Positions 32,928 through 43,316 of a DNA stretch of 43,928 nt are shown here, in pieces. The position numbers were made by a program, and so were the translations under genes. This DNA is from Apophysomyces variabilis. Taxonomy: Eukaryota > Mucoromycota > Mucoromycetes > Mucorales > Mucoraceae. The notes beneath the pieces were generated by a model that made no database searches, had not been told where the DNA came from, and saw only the letters and a program-made list of their open reading frames with translations. The stretch covers positions 108,274 to 152,201 of the forward strand of contig MZZL01000135.1 in assembly GCA_002749535.1 (NCBI GenBank), in the 5' to 3' direction. The stretch's first letter is position 1. The number at the start of each line of letters is the position of its first letter.

Positions 32928-33605
32928 GGTAAAGGATGACAGATCCTAATGCAATATTAGATATGGTTATCAGCGATTTTATCTTACATGAGCATGTTGA
33001 GACGATCACTTTCCTGCAGCACTTGATGATTCTCCAATAGAAAATGGCATAGTGATTGGTAAGAAAAAGACGGTAGGTTGTAAAAAGAGAATAGAGATTC
33101 AATAAAGCATTTTTGAACTTTGGTCGATCATGTTTATATACCTTCTTGCTGCAGTCATTATGATAGTTAAAGGATTATAATAGAACAATGACAAATCTGG
33201 CTGCAGAAGCAATGATGTAATATGAGCTCTGCTATAGTTTTGATTTTTAATCTAAGTCTTTTTTGCTGCGACAGTTATTTTATTAGTCATCCACACTTCT
33301 TTACTGCAACAGTTACTTCATTAATAAGCCTACAAAGTACTTCATAAGCAGAATCAAACTCCACTTTAACATTCTTACTGCAGCATGATGGTCAATCCTG
33401 TTGAACAAGGACTTTAATCTTCTCAAAAAAAGTTTCAGTGAAAAGACAGATGTGTTTATTTGGTTGCAGTGCATTAAGGCTGTATTCAATAAGAAAAAAA
33501 AAAGATCATATTCAACGTTTCATAATGACATGCGCATCTCACTTTTTCATTCTGCCCATTACACACTAACATCAGCATTTCAGATCTTATAATAGCTATA
33601 CTGTT

Positions 33606-36600
33606 TAGGGATTGTCAAAAATCTGTAATCCATTTATCTGATCCAATCCATATCCAGTTTTAATGGATATGGATCATTATATTCTCATCCGGATAGGATC
33701 CAGATCAAAAAAGTGCAATCTGATCCAATCTGTTTAATCCATTTATAAAAACATAGTGCTTTTTGCAGGTGGCCTCATTCAACATGTACAAAGTTAGTTT
33801 AATAGTTAAACAACCTGACTAAAATAAAGATATATAGTATGCTTGCTTTATTAAGTATGAACGTTTATTTGAAAGAGAAGTGCATAAAGTATTGTTCATT
33901 CCTTATCATTGAATGCAAGATTATGAAAACATAGCTTATTAGATGTCCGAATTAGTGAAAAGCTGATGCCGGTAAAAAGGATTGCAGATCGCAATGAGCA
34001 AAAGAAAGGCAGTAATGTTAAAAAAAGAATAAGTATAGTTCTCCAGTACTTTGGCTTAAAGTGTTAAGATGTAGTTCGAGATAATGTTCTTTCTCAAATG
34101 GCGTTGACTTTGAGTAATGCCCATAAAAAGTTTGAATCTGCGAAATGGTTTTGAATGAAGGGAACAGTATGGCTATTATAAGATCTGGAATGCTGATGTT
34201 GGTGCGTAATGAGCAGAATGAAAAAGTGAGACGCGCGTGTCGTTATGAAACGTTGAATATAATCTTTTTTTTTCTTATTGAATACAGCCTTAATGCACTG
34301 CAACCAAATAAACACATCTGTCTTTTCACTGAAACTTTTTTTTAAGAAGATTAAAGTCTTTGTTCAACAGGATTGACCATCATGCCGCGGTAAGAATGTT
34401 AAAGTAGAGTTTGATTCTGCTTATGAAGTACTTTGCAGGCTTATTAATGAAGTAACTGTCGCAGTAAAGAAGTGTGGATGACTAATAAAATAACTGTCGC
34501 AGCAAAAAAGACAGAGATTAAAAATCAAAACTTTAGCAGAGCTCATATTACATCATTGCTTCTGCAGCCAGATTTGTTATCATTCTATTATAATCCTTTA
34601 ACTATCATAATGACTGCGGCAAGAAGGTATATAAACATGATCGACCAAAGTTCAAAAACGCTTTATTGAATCTCTATTCTCTTTTTACAACCTACTGTCT
34701 TTTTCTTACCGATCACTATGCCATTTTCTATTGAAGAATCATCAAGTGCTGCAGGAAAGTGATCGTCTCAACATGCTCATGTAAGATAAAATCGCTGATA
34801 ACCATATCTAATATTGCATTAGGATCTGTTATCCTTTACCATGTCTGACACTGAGAATATGGACACTTTTCCTAGCCTGGAAAGAGAAGAGTCGCTAATG
34901 TCAATTGAAGCTGAAGGGAGCGTTGATACAGAATTGCAAGATCAAACTTTGTCATCTGCTTAGTTGACGAAAAAGCAAAAATCAAACGCTAGCTGGGTGT
35001 TTGTCAATGGATGGGCAACTCGTCAGCATATCGATGGAGTTAGATAGATTCTATACAACTTTGTAAGCGCCAGAGGAACTAAATGTGGATGAAAATATAT
35101 CAATAGTGGTGGATCTACTGGTAACATTCTTAAGCATCTTGAATTGAAGCACACTATTACCAAAGATTCCCCCGCTGCCAACTCTGGTTCTCTGGTGCTT
35201 GGAATGGGCCCACTTGATGCCTTTCTTGAAAGTGGAAACAGGACAATACCAGATCGAGTATTTACTAAAAAAAAGTTCTATCAACTTTTACTGGTCAATA
35301 TTATATCTACCGCGTCTCCATATACCTCAGTTGAACAGAAAACGTTGCAAGACCTACTCCACTTTGCTCACCTTGTACCAGATATGATCAGCTTAAAGCT
35401 ACCAAGCACATCAACCATTAGGCGTGACCTGGAGTGATCATATGAACAATATGAAAAAGAAGTTACTGATTTGCTTCAAGAGCAACTTTACCTATCGTAC
35501 ACTATGGATGGATGGACAAGTGATTTGCATGATGCATTCCTTGGAATCACTGCACACTGGATCGATCAAGAGTGGCGACCTTGTTCCATTATTATCAGGT
35601 TTGAACCACTTGATGGCCCTCATTCCACAGTTAATATGGCTGAAACGATGATGAGTGTGTTGCAAAAATTCAAACTTGCATCAAAACCATTCTTTTTGAC
35701 AACAGATAATGCTTCCAACATGAAGGCGCTTGCAAATGAACTGGAATGGATGGTCGGCTGCAATGTGTTCAAGGCAAAAGAAAATCATGTCATATGCATC
35801 GGACATATAATCAATCTGACTGTACAGGCTATTCTTTGTGACGGTCTTGGAATAACAGCCCTGGAGAACACTGAAGGAAATGCTGAAGTTGATGATGAGG
35901 AAGGGAAAAAGAATGCAGTTGATGATGTTGGTAAGAGTGCATCCAAAAAGTAAGCGTCAATTGATGTTGATCATTTTTAGGCGGTATTGTTAATTGTCTT
36001 CATTGTGGAATCATCAAAATCTATTCCTTTCCTCAGCACTGAGCAGAATATAAGCGATATTGTAGTACTAACAACTTGCAAGAAAAAGAGTTAATCCTGG
36101 ACGTAAAGACAAGATGGAATTCTACCTTGCAAATGCTGCAACGAGCATATAAACAGCAAGACGCTTACAACATTACATGCCGCGCCAACAAGGAGCTGTC
36201 TGAATTTGCACTGTCTTCTAAACAGTGGTCAAGCGTCCATGAGCTACAGATATTGCTCTCAAGTTTCAACCAGTTCACTGCCTTGCTCTCTGCTTCAAAA
36301 TATCCATTGATTAACACCACTGTCCTTGCATACAACTGGCTTTTTGATCATATCGATAACTATCAAAAGGAGAAGGTTAAGGTAAACGAAAAAAAGAAAG
36401 ACAAGTGAACCTTATACTTACTGTTTATTGTTCATTCTAGTCCTTTCTGGCCATTGCAATTGCTACCAACAGTGGTTATAACAAGCTGAAGAAATACTAC
36501 AGTCAAACAACGGCTACACTATATTCAGTTGCTACTACCTTAGATCCACGCGCGAAATACAAATGGTGGTCTGAAATCCAATGGCCATCTGATTGGATCA

Positions 36601-37642
36601 AACAAGCGAAAGATTCCGTTGAATAAACGTGGACGCAAGAATTCAAGCCAATGGCGGACAGAGCAGCAGCACGCCAACAGACTCCAGCACTGCAACTGTT
36701 CAGACCAAGAGCACTAAGGGATCAGTTGAATGATTACATTGCTGAGCCAATTGTGGAAGAGGACACTGACGTTCTGCAGTACTGGAAAAGCTGCACTGTA
36801 TAATAGAAAGAGTTGTTGCAAATGGCGTCCTGATACCTTGCTGTTCCAGCTTTATCAGTTCTCTCTGAGTGATGCTTTTCTCATGCGAAGTTTTTCATTC
36901 CTTCTGAGCGCAATCATTTGTTGCCAGAGTCTTTGAAGCAATCCATGTTATTAGATTCGTGGATGAAAGAACTGCAGTAGCTTTTTTTTAGACAGCAAAT
37001 AAAAAATGTATTTTTTCACAGTCTCAAACAGATTACATGTACTTGCGTTTTAGTGTTTTTGCCTTTTCTCTGACTTTATAGCTTTTCTACTTATACAGTG
37101 CTTTAACCTGTCAGAATTTTTTTAATATTGGCATAACAACACTTCAGCTTTCTGCAATTTTTACATGCCCTAACTCACCCATTGCATTCTGCTTACATGG
37201 ACATTGCTACTTCAACCTCCCAGGAAAAAACTTGAATCTGGCAGCCATTTGCTTTATAAACAAAACTTACAGATTTCATTACAACCGAGATTACCTTATC
37301 TATGTTTTATATCAGTTTCCATTTCTTCTGTTTAATATTTGCCTGCAGCTTAATTGCGATTCTGAACACAATCTAACTTTGACATTTCTCCCATACTATA
37401 ACTATTTGTGAATTCATTGCAATGAGCGCTTTCTTTTACCTGCTGCTTAACATAACAGTTTGAACATACTCTTGTACAATAAGTAATAGGATTTGGCCTT
37501 GTAGCTTCACTTTTGATCTTATATTTATCCAGACTGCGTCTATACTTGCCTTATTATTGGTTGATCCGTTTAATCCATGAATCCGATCTATGATCCGTTT
37601 TTTGAAAGACGGATCATCCGTATCCGGTTTTGACAATCCCTA
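33606..37642 (+). mobile_element. hAT-A element, inner copy, inserted in reverse into the outer copy
   Basis: From TAGGGATTGTCAAAAATC (33606) to ...GTTTTGACAATCCCTA (37642), 4037 bp, flanked by the exact 8-bp duplication ATACTGTT (33598-33605 and 37643-37650). The uninterrupted target sequence, GAAGGGAACAGTATGGC, is present inside the inner copy itself at 34155-34173. This proves that the site lies in the family's own 5' region. Because of this, 33606 to about 34162 and 37651-38207 form an inverted repeat of about 560 bp. Confidence 0.93.
34841..36980 (+). pseudogene. hAT-A transposase, inner copy, broken
   Basis: ATG at 34841 (MSDTENMDTFPSLEREE), BED finger around 35020-35150, catalytic motifs MDGWTSDLHDAFLG (about 35504-35545) and LTTDNASNM (about 35697-35725), TRWNST (about 36111), GT-AG intron 36382-36440, last exon to TAG 36978-36980. 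Stops: TAG in LSSA-x-LTKK, TAG in GVR-x-ILYN, TGA after the second finger Cys, TGA in DLE-x-SYEQ, TAA in DSVE-x-TWTQ, TAA and TAG around YWKSC, and TGA in the SER motif. Several of these are shared with copy 1. Not functional. Confidence 0.88.
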
Positions 37643-38215
37643 ATACTGTTCCCTTCATTCAAAACTATTTTGCAGATTCAAACTTTTTACAGGCATTATC
37701 CAAAGTCAACGCCATTTGAGAAAGAATATTATCTCAAACTACATCTTAACACTTTAAGCCAAAGTACTGGAGAACTATACTTATTCTTTTTTTAACATTA
37801 CTGCCTTTCTTTTGCTCATTGTGATCTGTAATCCTTTTTACTGGCATCAGCTTTTCACTAATTCGGACACCTAATGAGCTATGTTTTTGTAATCTTGCAT
37901 TCAATGATAAGGAATGAACAACACTTTATGCACTTTTTTTTCAATTAAACGTTCATACTTAACAAAGCAAGCATACTATATATCTTTCAACATGTACAAA
38001 GTTAGTTTAATAGTTAAACAACCTGACTAAAATAATGAGGCCACCTGCAAAAAGCACTATATTTTTATAAACAGATTAAATAGATCAGATCAGATTGCAC
38101 TTTTTTGATCTGGATCCTACCTGGATAAGAATATAATGATCCATATCCATTAAAACCAGATACAGATTGGATTGGATAAACAGATTATGGATTTTTGATG
38201 ATCCCTATGTAAACC

Positions 38216-38571
38216 TAGCTGTTTAATAGTATATTACATTGTAAAAACACCAATACAATAAAAGTTTTTATGTCTCCTTTTATACAGTTAAAGAAGTATT
38301 CTTATAATAGTAAAGAAGTATATTTCATTGGTTTAAAGTAATGCATGCAATAGAAAATGCTTCTAATTAGAAAGACTAAATAAGAACTATAGCTCTAATA
38401 GAATATAATGTTTTAAATAAGTTTATCCAATAAAAATGTTTCAAGAAAGGAATTTGATCAAATAAAATCATAGTATTAGCTTCTAATGCATACTATTTAA
38501 TCCAATAGAATTATATATTAGCCTTTGAAATCAATTGTTTTATCCAATTAATAAGCGTTGAGAGGGAACTA
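38216..38571. other. AT-rich right interior of the CACTA element
   Basis: I see no gene. Short repeats of CCAATAGAATTATAT/ATCCAATxxAA type. Part of the CACTA element between the hAT-A insertion and the right subterminal repeats. Confidence 0.5.
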
Positions 38572-38702
38572 AAAGGTGGTAGAAAAGGTAGTAGAATTTA
38601 TATTCCACTACCCTTACAAGTAATTCTATCATGTGGTAGAAAGGTGGTAGAAAGATGGTAGAAAGGTAGTAGAATATCAAATTCTACCACCTTTCTACCA
38701 GG
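38572..38702. repeat. CACTA right subterminal GGTAGAA repeats
   Basis: A run of GGTGGTAGAAA, GGTAGTAGAAT and their inverted forms, partner of the array at 24975-25045. Confidence 0.72.
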
Positions 38703-38731
38703 GATAGAATCACCTTTCAACTGTAGTGGAT

Positions 38732-39168
38732 GTACTCTGGTTGGTTTGAGCGCAAGCTATTCGAGGAATATACCAAGATTGATTTGCAGTTTTGCTAGTG
38801 ACATTGGTGGGGCGCAGACAGTCCATGTAAACTCATGAGGAATAAGGCTTGCCATTGACTTTATATAGTTGATAAGTATCAGTATCAGGGTTGGTCTTGA
38901 CAACAGTATATGGGCCTATCCATGAAAACTCAAGTCCTTTTTTAGCTTCATGCTGAAGTAATATCAGATCACCTAGCTGGAAGACTTGTGTTGATGTTTT
39001 TATTGCTTCATCCCATCATTTCTTGTCTGCTTCTGCATTTCATTTTATATGAATTTCTGCTGTTTGTCTTGCTTCATATAACTTACATAAATAAGTTAAA
39101 GCGTTGTCAGCCAGTAATTCTAGTTCCAGTTCTTATTATGCTGTTTTGATAAGAAGATTTACCAGGTC
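38732..39168 (-). pseudogene. G4 pol C-terminal fragment (integrase end), truncated
   Basis: The minus strand encodes the end of a Gypsy integrase: a helical stretch (LLADNALTYLCKLYEARQ, about 39060-39115), QVFQLGDLILLQHEAKKG, then the GPY module EFSWIGPYTVVK (about 38895-38930) and LYKVNGKPYSS-stop. Homologous to the same region of G1-G3 but a different family. Coding similarity runs to about 39168 and stops there. Everything 5' of this point (about 4 kb of pol, gag and the 5' LTR) is missing, and the telomeric PLE begins. The 3' side is interrupted by the CACTA element. Confidence 0.8.
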
Positions 39169-39690
39169 TAAACCTTTAGGGTGTAAAAGAGAAAAACCAC
39201 AAGCAAGAAAGCAACAAAGAAAGGTGTAGAAACACTAGGAAGTTTCTTTTGCTTTGATTTGAAGCTTCATCAGATGCTTTACACTAGCCTTTTTATTAGT
39301 TCCATCAAGATTTATAATGAGTCATCCTGTTCTTAGTATAGAAAAAGGACGTGTAATCATGTTTCTAAAACTGTCAAGTGATATGGGGCTGTGCAGATAA
39401 GCACAGCCTCATGCAGTGTTACATTAACAGTTGCAGAGATAATCGGGGAAGACAGAATCAGGCTATAGAATAGCCATAGGAATAAAGATTATCCTGTTCT
39501 ATCTTCAGTGTAGTATACTGAAACCCCAATTTGGTATCTATAGGATGGTAACACAGATCGACATGATCTACAGTTACATCTGATATATGATTTGAAGCTT
39601 AACTATAAATAGTAATGATCTACATTATGTAAGCCAATCAGGGTTTAGATGTCTGAGGGTCTAGCATGGGTTGAGAGTTTAGGGCAATTC
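39169..39690 (-). repeat. PLE pseudo-LTR, inner copy (3' end of the complete unit)
   Basis: Starts TAAACCTTTAGGG (TTTAGGG at 39175-39181) and aligns with 42803 to about 43316 over about 470 bp at high similarity and about 50 bp more weakly. Contains a perfect hairpin (39387-39408) and a hammerhead-like CTGATGA motif. Confidence 0.85.
39387..39408. ncRNA. Conserved hairpin in PLE pseudo-LTR (inner copy)
   Basis: GGCTGTGC-AGATAA-GCACAGCC: an 8-bp perfect stem with a 6-nt loop. The outer copy (43021-43042) reads GGCTATGC-AGATAA-GCATAGCC: one G-C pair became A-T on both sides and the loop is unchanged, consistent with selection for RNA structure. Confidence 0.55.
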
Positions 39691-41655
39691 AACAATGCAC
39701 TTACTTTGCATTTGTGTAGTGCTTTGCCTTTTAACTTTTTAGCATTTGCTTTAGCAATAATATTTAAAAGGTTAGGATTTCTCTTGAATGCTATTGTAGG
39801 TTTATATTTTCCTTGAAGGGCTATTTTCAAGTTATACCATGATGACTTGAAAGCTGATTGTTCCCATACTAGATTATAAGTAGTAGTAAAGGGAACTAAC
39901 TCTTCAGTAGAATAGGATGCTATGCTGTCTTAGAGGTATTCATGACGTTTTGCATAGGATACTTGGTAGAAGATATATGCCAAGAATCGGGGAGGATAAC
40001 CTCTCATCCTAAGGCAATAATAGAATTTTTTAACAATTGTGTTAAAGTCTTCTTCAAATGTGCTATTTCTAGTATATTGAATGAGTTCAGCCTTAATAAA
40101 ACCTTTTTTGTTTGCTGGTAGATGGTAAGATTTAAATAGAACATAAAGGTAATTATGTAATACCTTTTGATGTACCTTACAATGTAGGGTGGGTTGTAAG
40201 TATATATCCAGATCTAAAAATGCCATTTTTGATAATGACACTTCCCAGTTAATTTTGATATTACTATGAAAGTTATTTAACTTTGAATATAGTTCATCAA
40301 GTTGGAACCTTGGTCCAGCATGAATAATGAGAATATCATCTATGTATCATCCATAGAAGGTTAGAGACCATGGTAGTGAGGAAAGTAAATCCTGTTCTAC
40401 TGTATACATAAATAAATTAGCAAATGCAAGAGCACAGGAGGTATCCATAGCTACTCCTTATTTTTGCTGATAAGTATTCCTATTGAACTTGAAGTAGTTG
40501 TGTTCCATAATGAATTTTAGAATTGTTCTAATAGTCCATGCAGGTTGAGGAGACAGATGAAGTGCTCTTTCAACAATAGAACCAACTCGTTGAATCCCTT
40601 CTTGAATAGGTATGTTGGTATACATACTACTAATATCACCTGATGCAATCTAAAGTTCACTATCAGGTGGAAGAGAAAGTTGTTCAAGTTTATTAACTAA
40701 TGCTTTTATATCCTTAATAATACTAGAACAGTGTGGAAGCACTTATTGAAGTATTGTATTTACCCATTTAGAGAAATTGGTAGTAATCTAAGAATGAGAG
40801 AGGACTATAAGTCTTCCTTTCATTGGTTGTTTATGGATTTTTGGAATAAGGTGAAATGTTGATATTATATGATGGTGTTGAATACCATATCTCAAAAATT
40901 TCAGTTATTCTGGTGTGATGATCTGAAAACTATCCTTATAAGTAAAGCATTGTAGCTATTATTCTGTAGCAACATAAGTGAGTGTACTTACTTCATCTTC
41001 ATATTGAATGTGTTCATAGAAGTTGGAGTCTGAGAGTTGTAGTTCTCCCTTATGAATGTACCATCCTAAGTCAACAATAGTAAGACCTAGGTTTTTATTA
41101 GCAGGTTTAATCAAGATGTCTGGGTAGTTGATAAATTGATTAAGTTTTCCTGGAATGTTGCTTATGTGCTGTTATGAAACATTAAGTTCACCAAGCCCAA
41201 TTCTAAATGAAGTAAGAGCATGCTCAGTTGAAGTGGTGCCTTCTGGTGGATGCTATTTAGAAGGAATGTGAAACTTTGGATCAAAGTTTGATACACTAGG
41301 CTTATCAGCAAAGAAATCCTTTATCCGAAGACGTCATTTAAGGTGGTGAAAGCTGTCAAGAATAAGTTTTTTATCAGGTTTTGGTTTAGGAACAAACTTG
41401 GTTCCCAGTTCTAATAATTTTTGGATTTCAGCAGAAAGTGGAAGAGAAGAAAAATTGTGTATTCTTTTATTATAAACTATAGTATCCAGCCAGAGTGGGG
41501 AGGAATGTTTGATAATAAAATTGACTTGGTCCTTGACATAGACACTATGGTAAAACCAAGGTGGGTAAGTATGTGGTTTCCTCACATCAAAGTGTCTACA
41601 AGTTCTAGCAGATCTTACCAAGCTATGAGCACAGGTAGTGCTTATTTCTTCTTTC
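39642..41655 (-). pseudogene. PLE reverse transcriptase, broken
   Basis: Penelope-type RT. On the minus strand in order: LLELGTKFVPKPK (about 41385-41440), RLRIKDFFADKP, a segment LxSDSNFYE, LIPKIHKQPMKGRLIV (about 40815-40865), motif A GDISSMYTNIP (about 40610-40645), motif B GVAMDTSCALAFANLFMY (about 40400-40460), motif C YIDDILIIHAG (YIDD at 40335-40346), motif D-like MAFLDLDIYL, and the thumb RMRGYPPRFLAYIF near 39985. After the thumb come FKRNPNLLNIIAKAN and a Lys-rich end without GIY-YIG or the CX2C finger preceding it. About fifteen stops, for example TGA at the Arg preceding YIDD. The start is not definable. The frame overlaps the end of ORF1, in another frame. Confidence 0.85.
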
Positions 41656-42661
41656 CCTTGTCCTTAGGAGAGGCGGGGGTTCCAGTCTTTTTTGCCTTTT
41701 TCAAGGCAGTAAAGGGAGTGGGGGCCGGGGCCAACCTTTTGGTGATGGTGGCGAGGGTAGACTTGACCTTGGTAGTGGTCTTTGTTGATGGGGCTCCTTT
41801 CTGGATCCGTCCCTTGGCAAAGCCAGAGACCAGAGGATGGCGCCCTTTTCCCATCATGGACAGGTTGTGCAAACGTTTCTCCAGTGCTGCAATTTTGGAC
41901 TCAACCAATTGTTCAATAGATTTGGAGGGAGGCGAGGGATCAGATTCAATGACCTCCATCACAGTTGAGGCCTGGGCAGATTGTTGTTCCTTTTGTCGAG
42001 CCATTACCACAGAAGACCAGCGGACTTTCTCAATATGAGAAAAGATCATATGTGTCAGATGACATAAGCCTTTAGACAAGAAACCAAGGTGGCGGTCCCA
42101 CTCTGTAGATAGAATTTGCATAGACCATAAGTTTTGAAAAAACTGATTATGGAAATTCTAGAGTACAAGGTTTTGGTTACCCAAATCATAATGCTGTTGT
42201 ATTATAATTTTATGTTCATAGAGAATTCCCTCCAATATGACATAATGTGCTGAGGTGATGGCAATATCAATAGGTTCCAAGATTTTCTTCTTTTCATCCT
42301 CTGAAACCAAAGAACCCAAATGCAGTTCTGAAGGACCAGAGACTGCAGAGAGAATGAATGAGGGCCAGGTACCCAAAGCAAGGTATGCCTCTAGTTTGGT
42401 AACCTTAAGCTAATAGGCTTCGGCTGAAGAAGAATGATCCTTCCAGCTGTTGAAAGCAGCCTTCAGGGCAGACTGTACCCAGTCAGGGAAACCAGACCAA
42501 GAGGTGGGGATAGCAGTAAAATCCTCTGTATGAAGGCAGTTGGTGACCAAGGCTACCTGGACAGACTCTATCTCTGGATGAAAACCAGCTGGTGAGGAGA
42601 CTAAGAAAGGTGGATTATCTGAAGGGGTAAAACCAGGCAGAGTAGAAGGATCAGCAGACAT
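41642..42661 (-). pseudogene. PLE ORF1, two stops
   Basis: I choose the ATG at 42661 (MSADPSTLPGFTPSDN) because upstream codons are low-complexity. One frame of about 340 codons runs to TAA at 41642, broken by a stop at about 42410 (likely CAG to TAG) and one at about 42156. The middle has VMEVIESDPSPPSKSIEQL followed by VESKIAALEKRLHNLSMMG, a probable short coiled coil. The C terminus is strongly basic (KKAKKTGTPASPKDKGKKK), suited to binding nucleic acid. It has no similarity I can name. PLEs often carry an ORF1 upstream of the RT, and a structural RNA-binding role is inference. Confidence 0.65.
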
Positions 42662-42802
42662 GGTGGCAGACAGACAAGTAAAATAAAAGAGAAAGAGAGA
42701 GAAAGAGAAGTAGAAGTAGAGAGCAGAGAGCAGAAGCAAAGACAGAACAAAACCAGGTGGCAGATGGGTGGCAGGGTTAGGCGTAGAGGTGGTGTTAGGG
42801 TT

Positions 42803-43316
42803 TAAACCTTTAGGGTGTAAAAGAAAAAAACCACGAGCAAGAAAGCAACAAAGAAAGGCATAGAAAGACTAAGAAGTTCCTTTTGCTTCGATTTGAAGCT
42901 TCATCAGGTGCTTTACACTAGCCTTTTTATTAGTTCTGTCAAGATTCATGATGAGTCATCCTATTCTTAGTATAGAAAAAGGATGCATAATCATGTTTCT
43001 AAAACTGTCAAATGGTACAAGGCTATGCAGATAAGCATAGCCTCATGTAGTATTACATTAATAGTTGTAGAGATAATTAGGGAAGACAGAATCAGGCCAT
43101 AGAATAGCTATAGGAATAAAGATTATCCTGTTCTATATTCAGTGTACTATATTGAAACCTCAATTTCATATATATAGAATAGTAACACAAAATCAATATA
43201 ATCTACAGTTAAATCTGATATATGATCAGAACCTTAATTATAAATAATAATAATATATATTATATAAGCTGATAATGCTTTAGATATATGATGGTATAGC
43301 ATGGATAACAGTTTAG
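42803..43316 (-). repeat. PLE pseudo-LTR, outer copy (3' end of a 5'-truncated distal unit)
   Basis: Starts TAAACCTTTAGGG (TTTAGGG at 42809-42815), immediately next to TTAGGGTTTA (42795-42804). Differences from the inner copy are mainly G to A and C to T. The distal unit is cut at about 43316, where degenerate telomere repeats take over, as expected after terminal erosion and recapping. Confidence 0.82.

Larger units (their letters stand above)
30071..38207 (-). mobile_element. hAT-A element, outer copy, split by a second copy of itself
   Basis: Both termini are TAGGGAT(C)(G/A)TCAAAA (30071 on plus; 38207 inverted), flanked by the exact 8-bp duplication TGTAAACC (30063-30070 and 38208-38215). 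Read on minus, the 5' part is 38207 to 37651, then duplication AACAGTAT, then the foreign 33606-37642 block, then AACAGTAT again (33605 to 33598), then the rest with the transposase down to 30071. Without the inner copy it is about 4.09 kb, matching the 4037 bp of the inner copy. Confidence 0.92.
24951..38728 (+). mobile_element. CACTA (EnSpm/CMC) element hosting nested hAT-A copies
   Basis: The left terminus CACTGTAGCAGAAGGATGATT (24951 on) and the right terminus, read inverted, CACTACAGTTGAAAGGTGATT (up to 38728) are imperfect inverted repeats. Both start with CACT(A/G) and are flanked by the 3-bp duplication GAT (24948-24950 and 38729-38731), typical of CACTA. Subterminal arrays of GGTAGAAAGGTGGTAGAAT in both directions occupy 24975-25045 and 38572-38702. 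It encodes a Tnp2-type transposase and an opposing accessory ORF. Minus the hAT-A insertion it is about 5.6 kb. It sits inside G4. Confidence 0.88.
39169..43316 (-). mobile_element. Telomere-associated Penelope-like element (endonuclease-deficient)
   Basis: Coding on minus, with direct repeats (pseudo-LTRs) at both sides, ORF1 then a Penelope-type reverse transcriptase. No GIY-YIG endonuclease motif is visible in the about 450 bases between the end of the RT thumb and the pseudo-LTR. The 3' end on the coding strand is ...ACACCCTAAAGGTTTA at both copies, i.e. it carries a telomere unit. The family fits the EN-minus PLEs known at telomeres (Athena of rotifers, Coprina of basidiomycetes). The distal partial copy ends at about 43316, where telomere-like DNA starts. 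Orientation (3' end inward, 5' end outward) is that expected from priming on the G-rich overhang. Confidence 0.85.

Noticed and set aside
1..38207. Possible UGA recoding (UGA as Trp or Arg), since many TGA codons lie in otherwise good frames.
   Set aside because: TAG and TAA appear at similar places, TGA replaces both Arg and Trp, and the intact hAT-B gene uses TGG and CGA normally and ends in TGA. Deamination explains all of this better.
33606..38207. A single large foldback element with 560-bp arms.
   Set aside because: The arms are fully explained as the 5' region of the outer and inner hAT-A copies in opposite orientation, each with its own 8-bp duplication.
24975..38702. CRISPR-like or tandem array of GGTAGAA repeats.
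   Set aside because: The repeats are short, irregular and in both orientations without spacers of constant size. They are the subterminal repeats of a CACTA element.
41421..42038. A 205-codon plus-strand open frame opposite PLE ORF1.
   Set aside because: It is the antisense shadow of ORF1 and shows no domain or composition of a real protein.
39169..43316. An LTR retrotransposon defined by the 470-bp direct repeats.
   Set aside because: No TG...CA ends, primer-binding site, protease or integrase. The RT motifs are of the Penelope type, in which such repeats are pseudo-LTRs of tandem copies.
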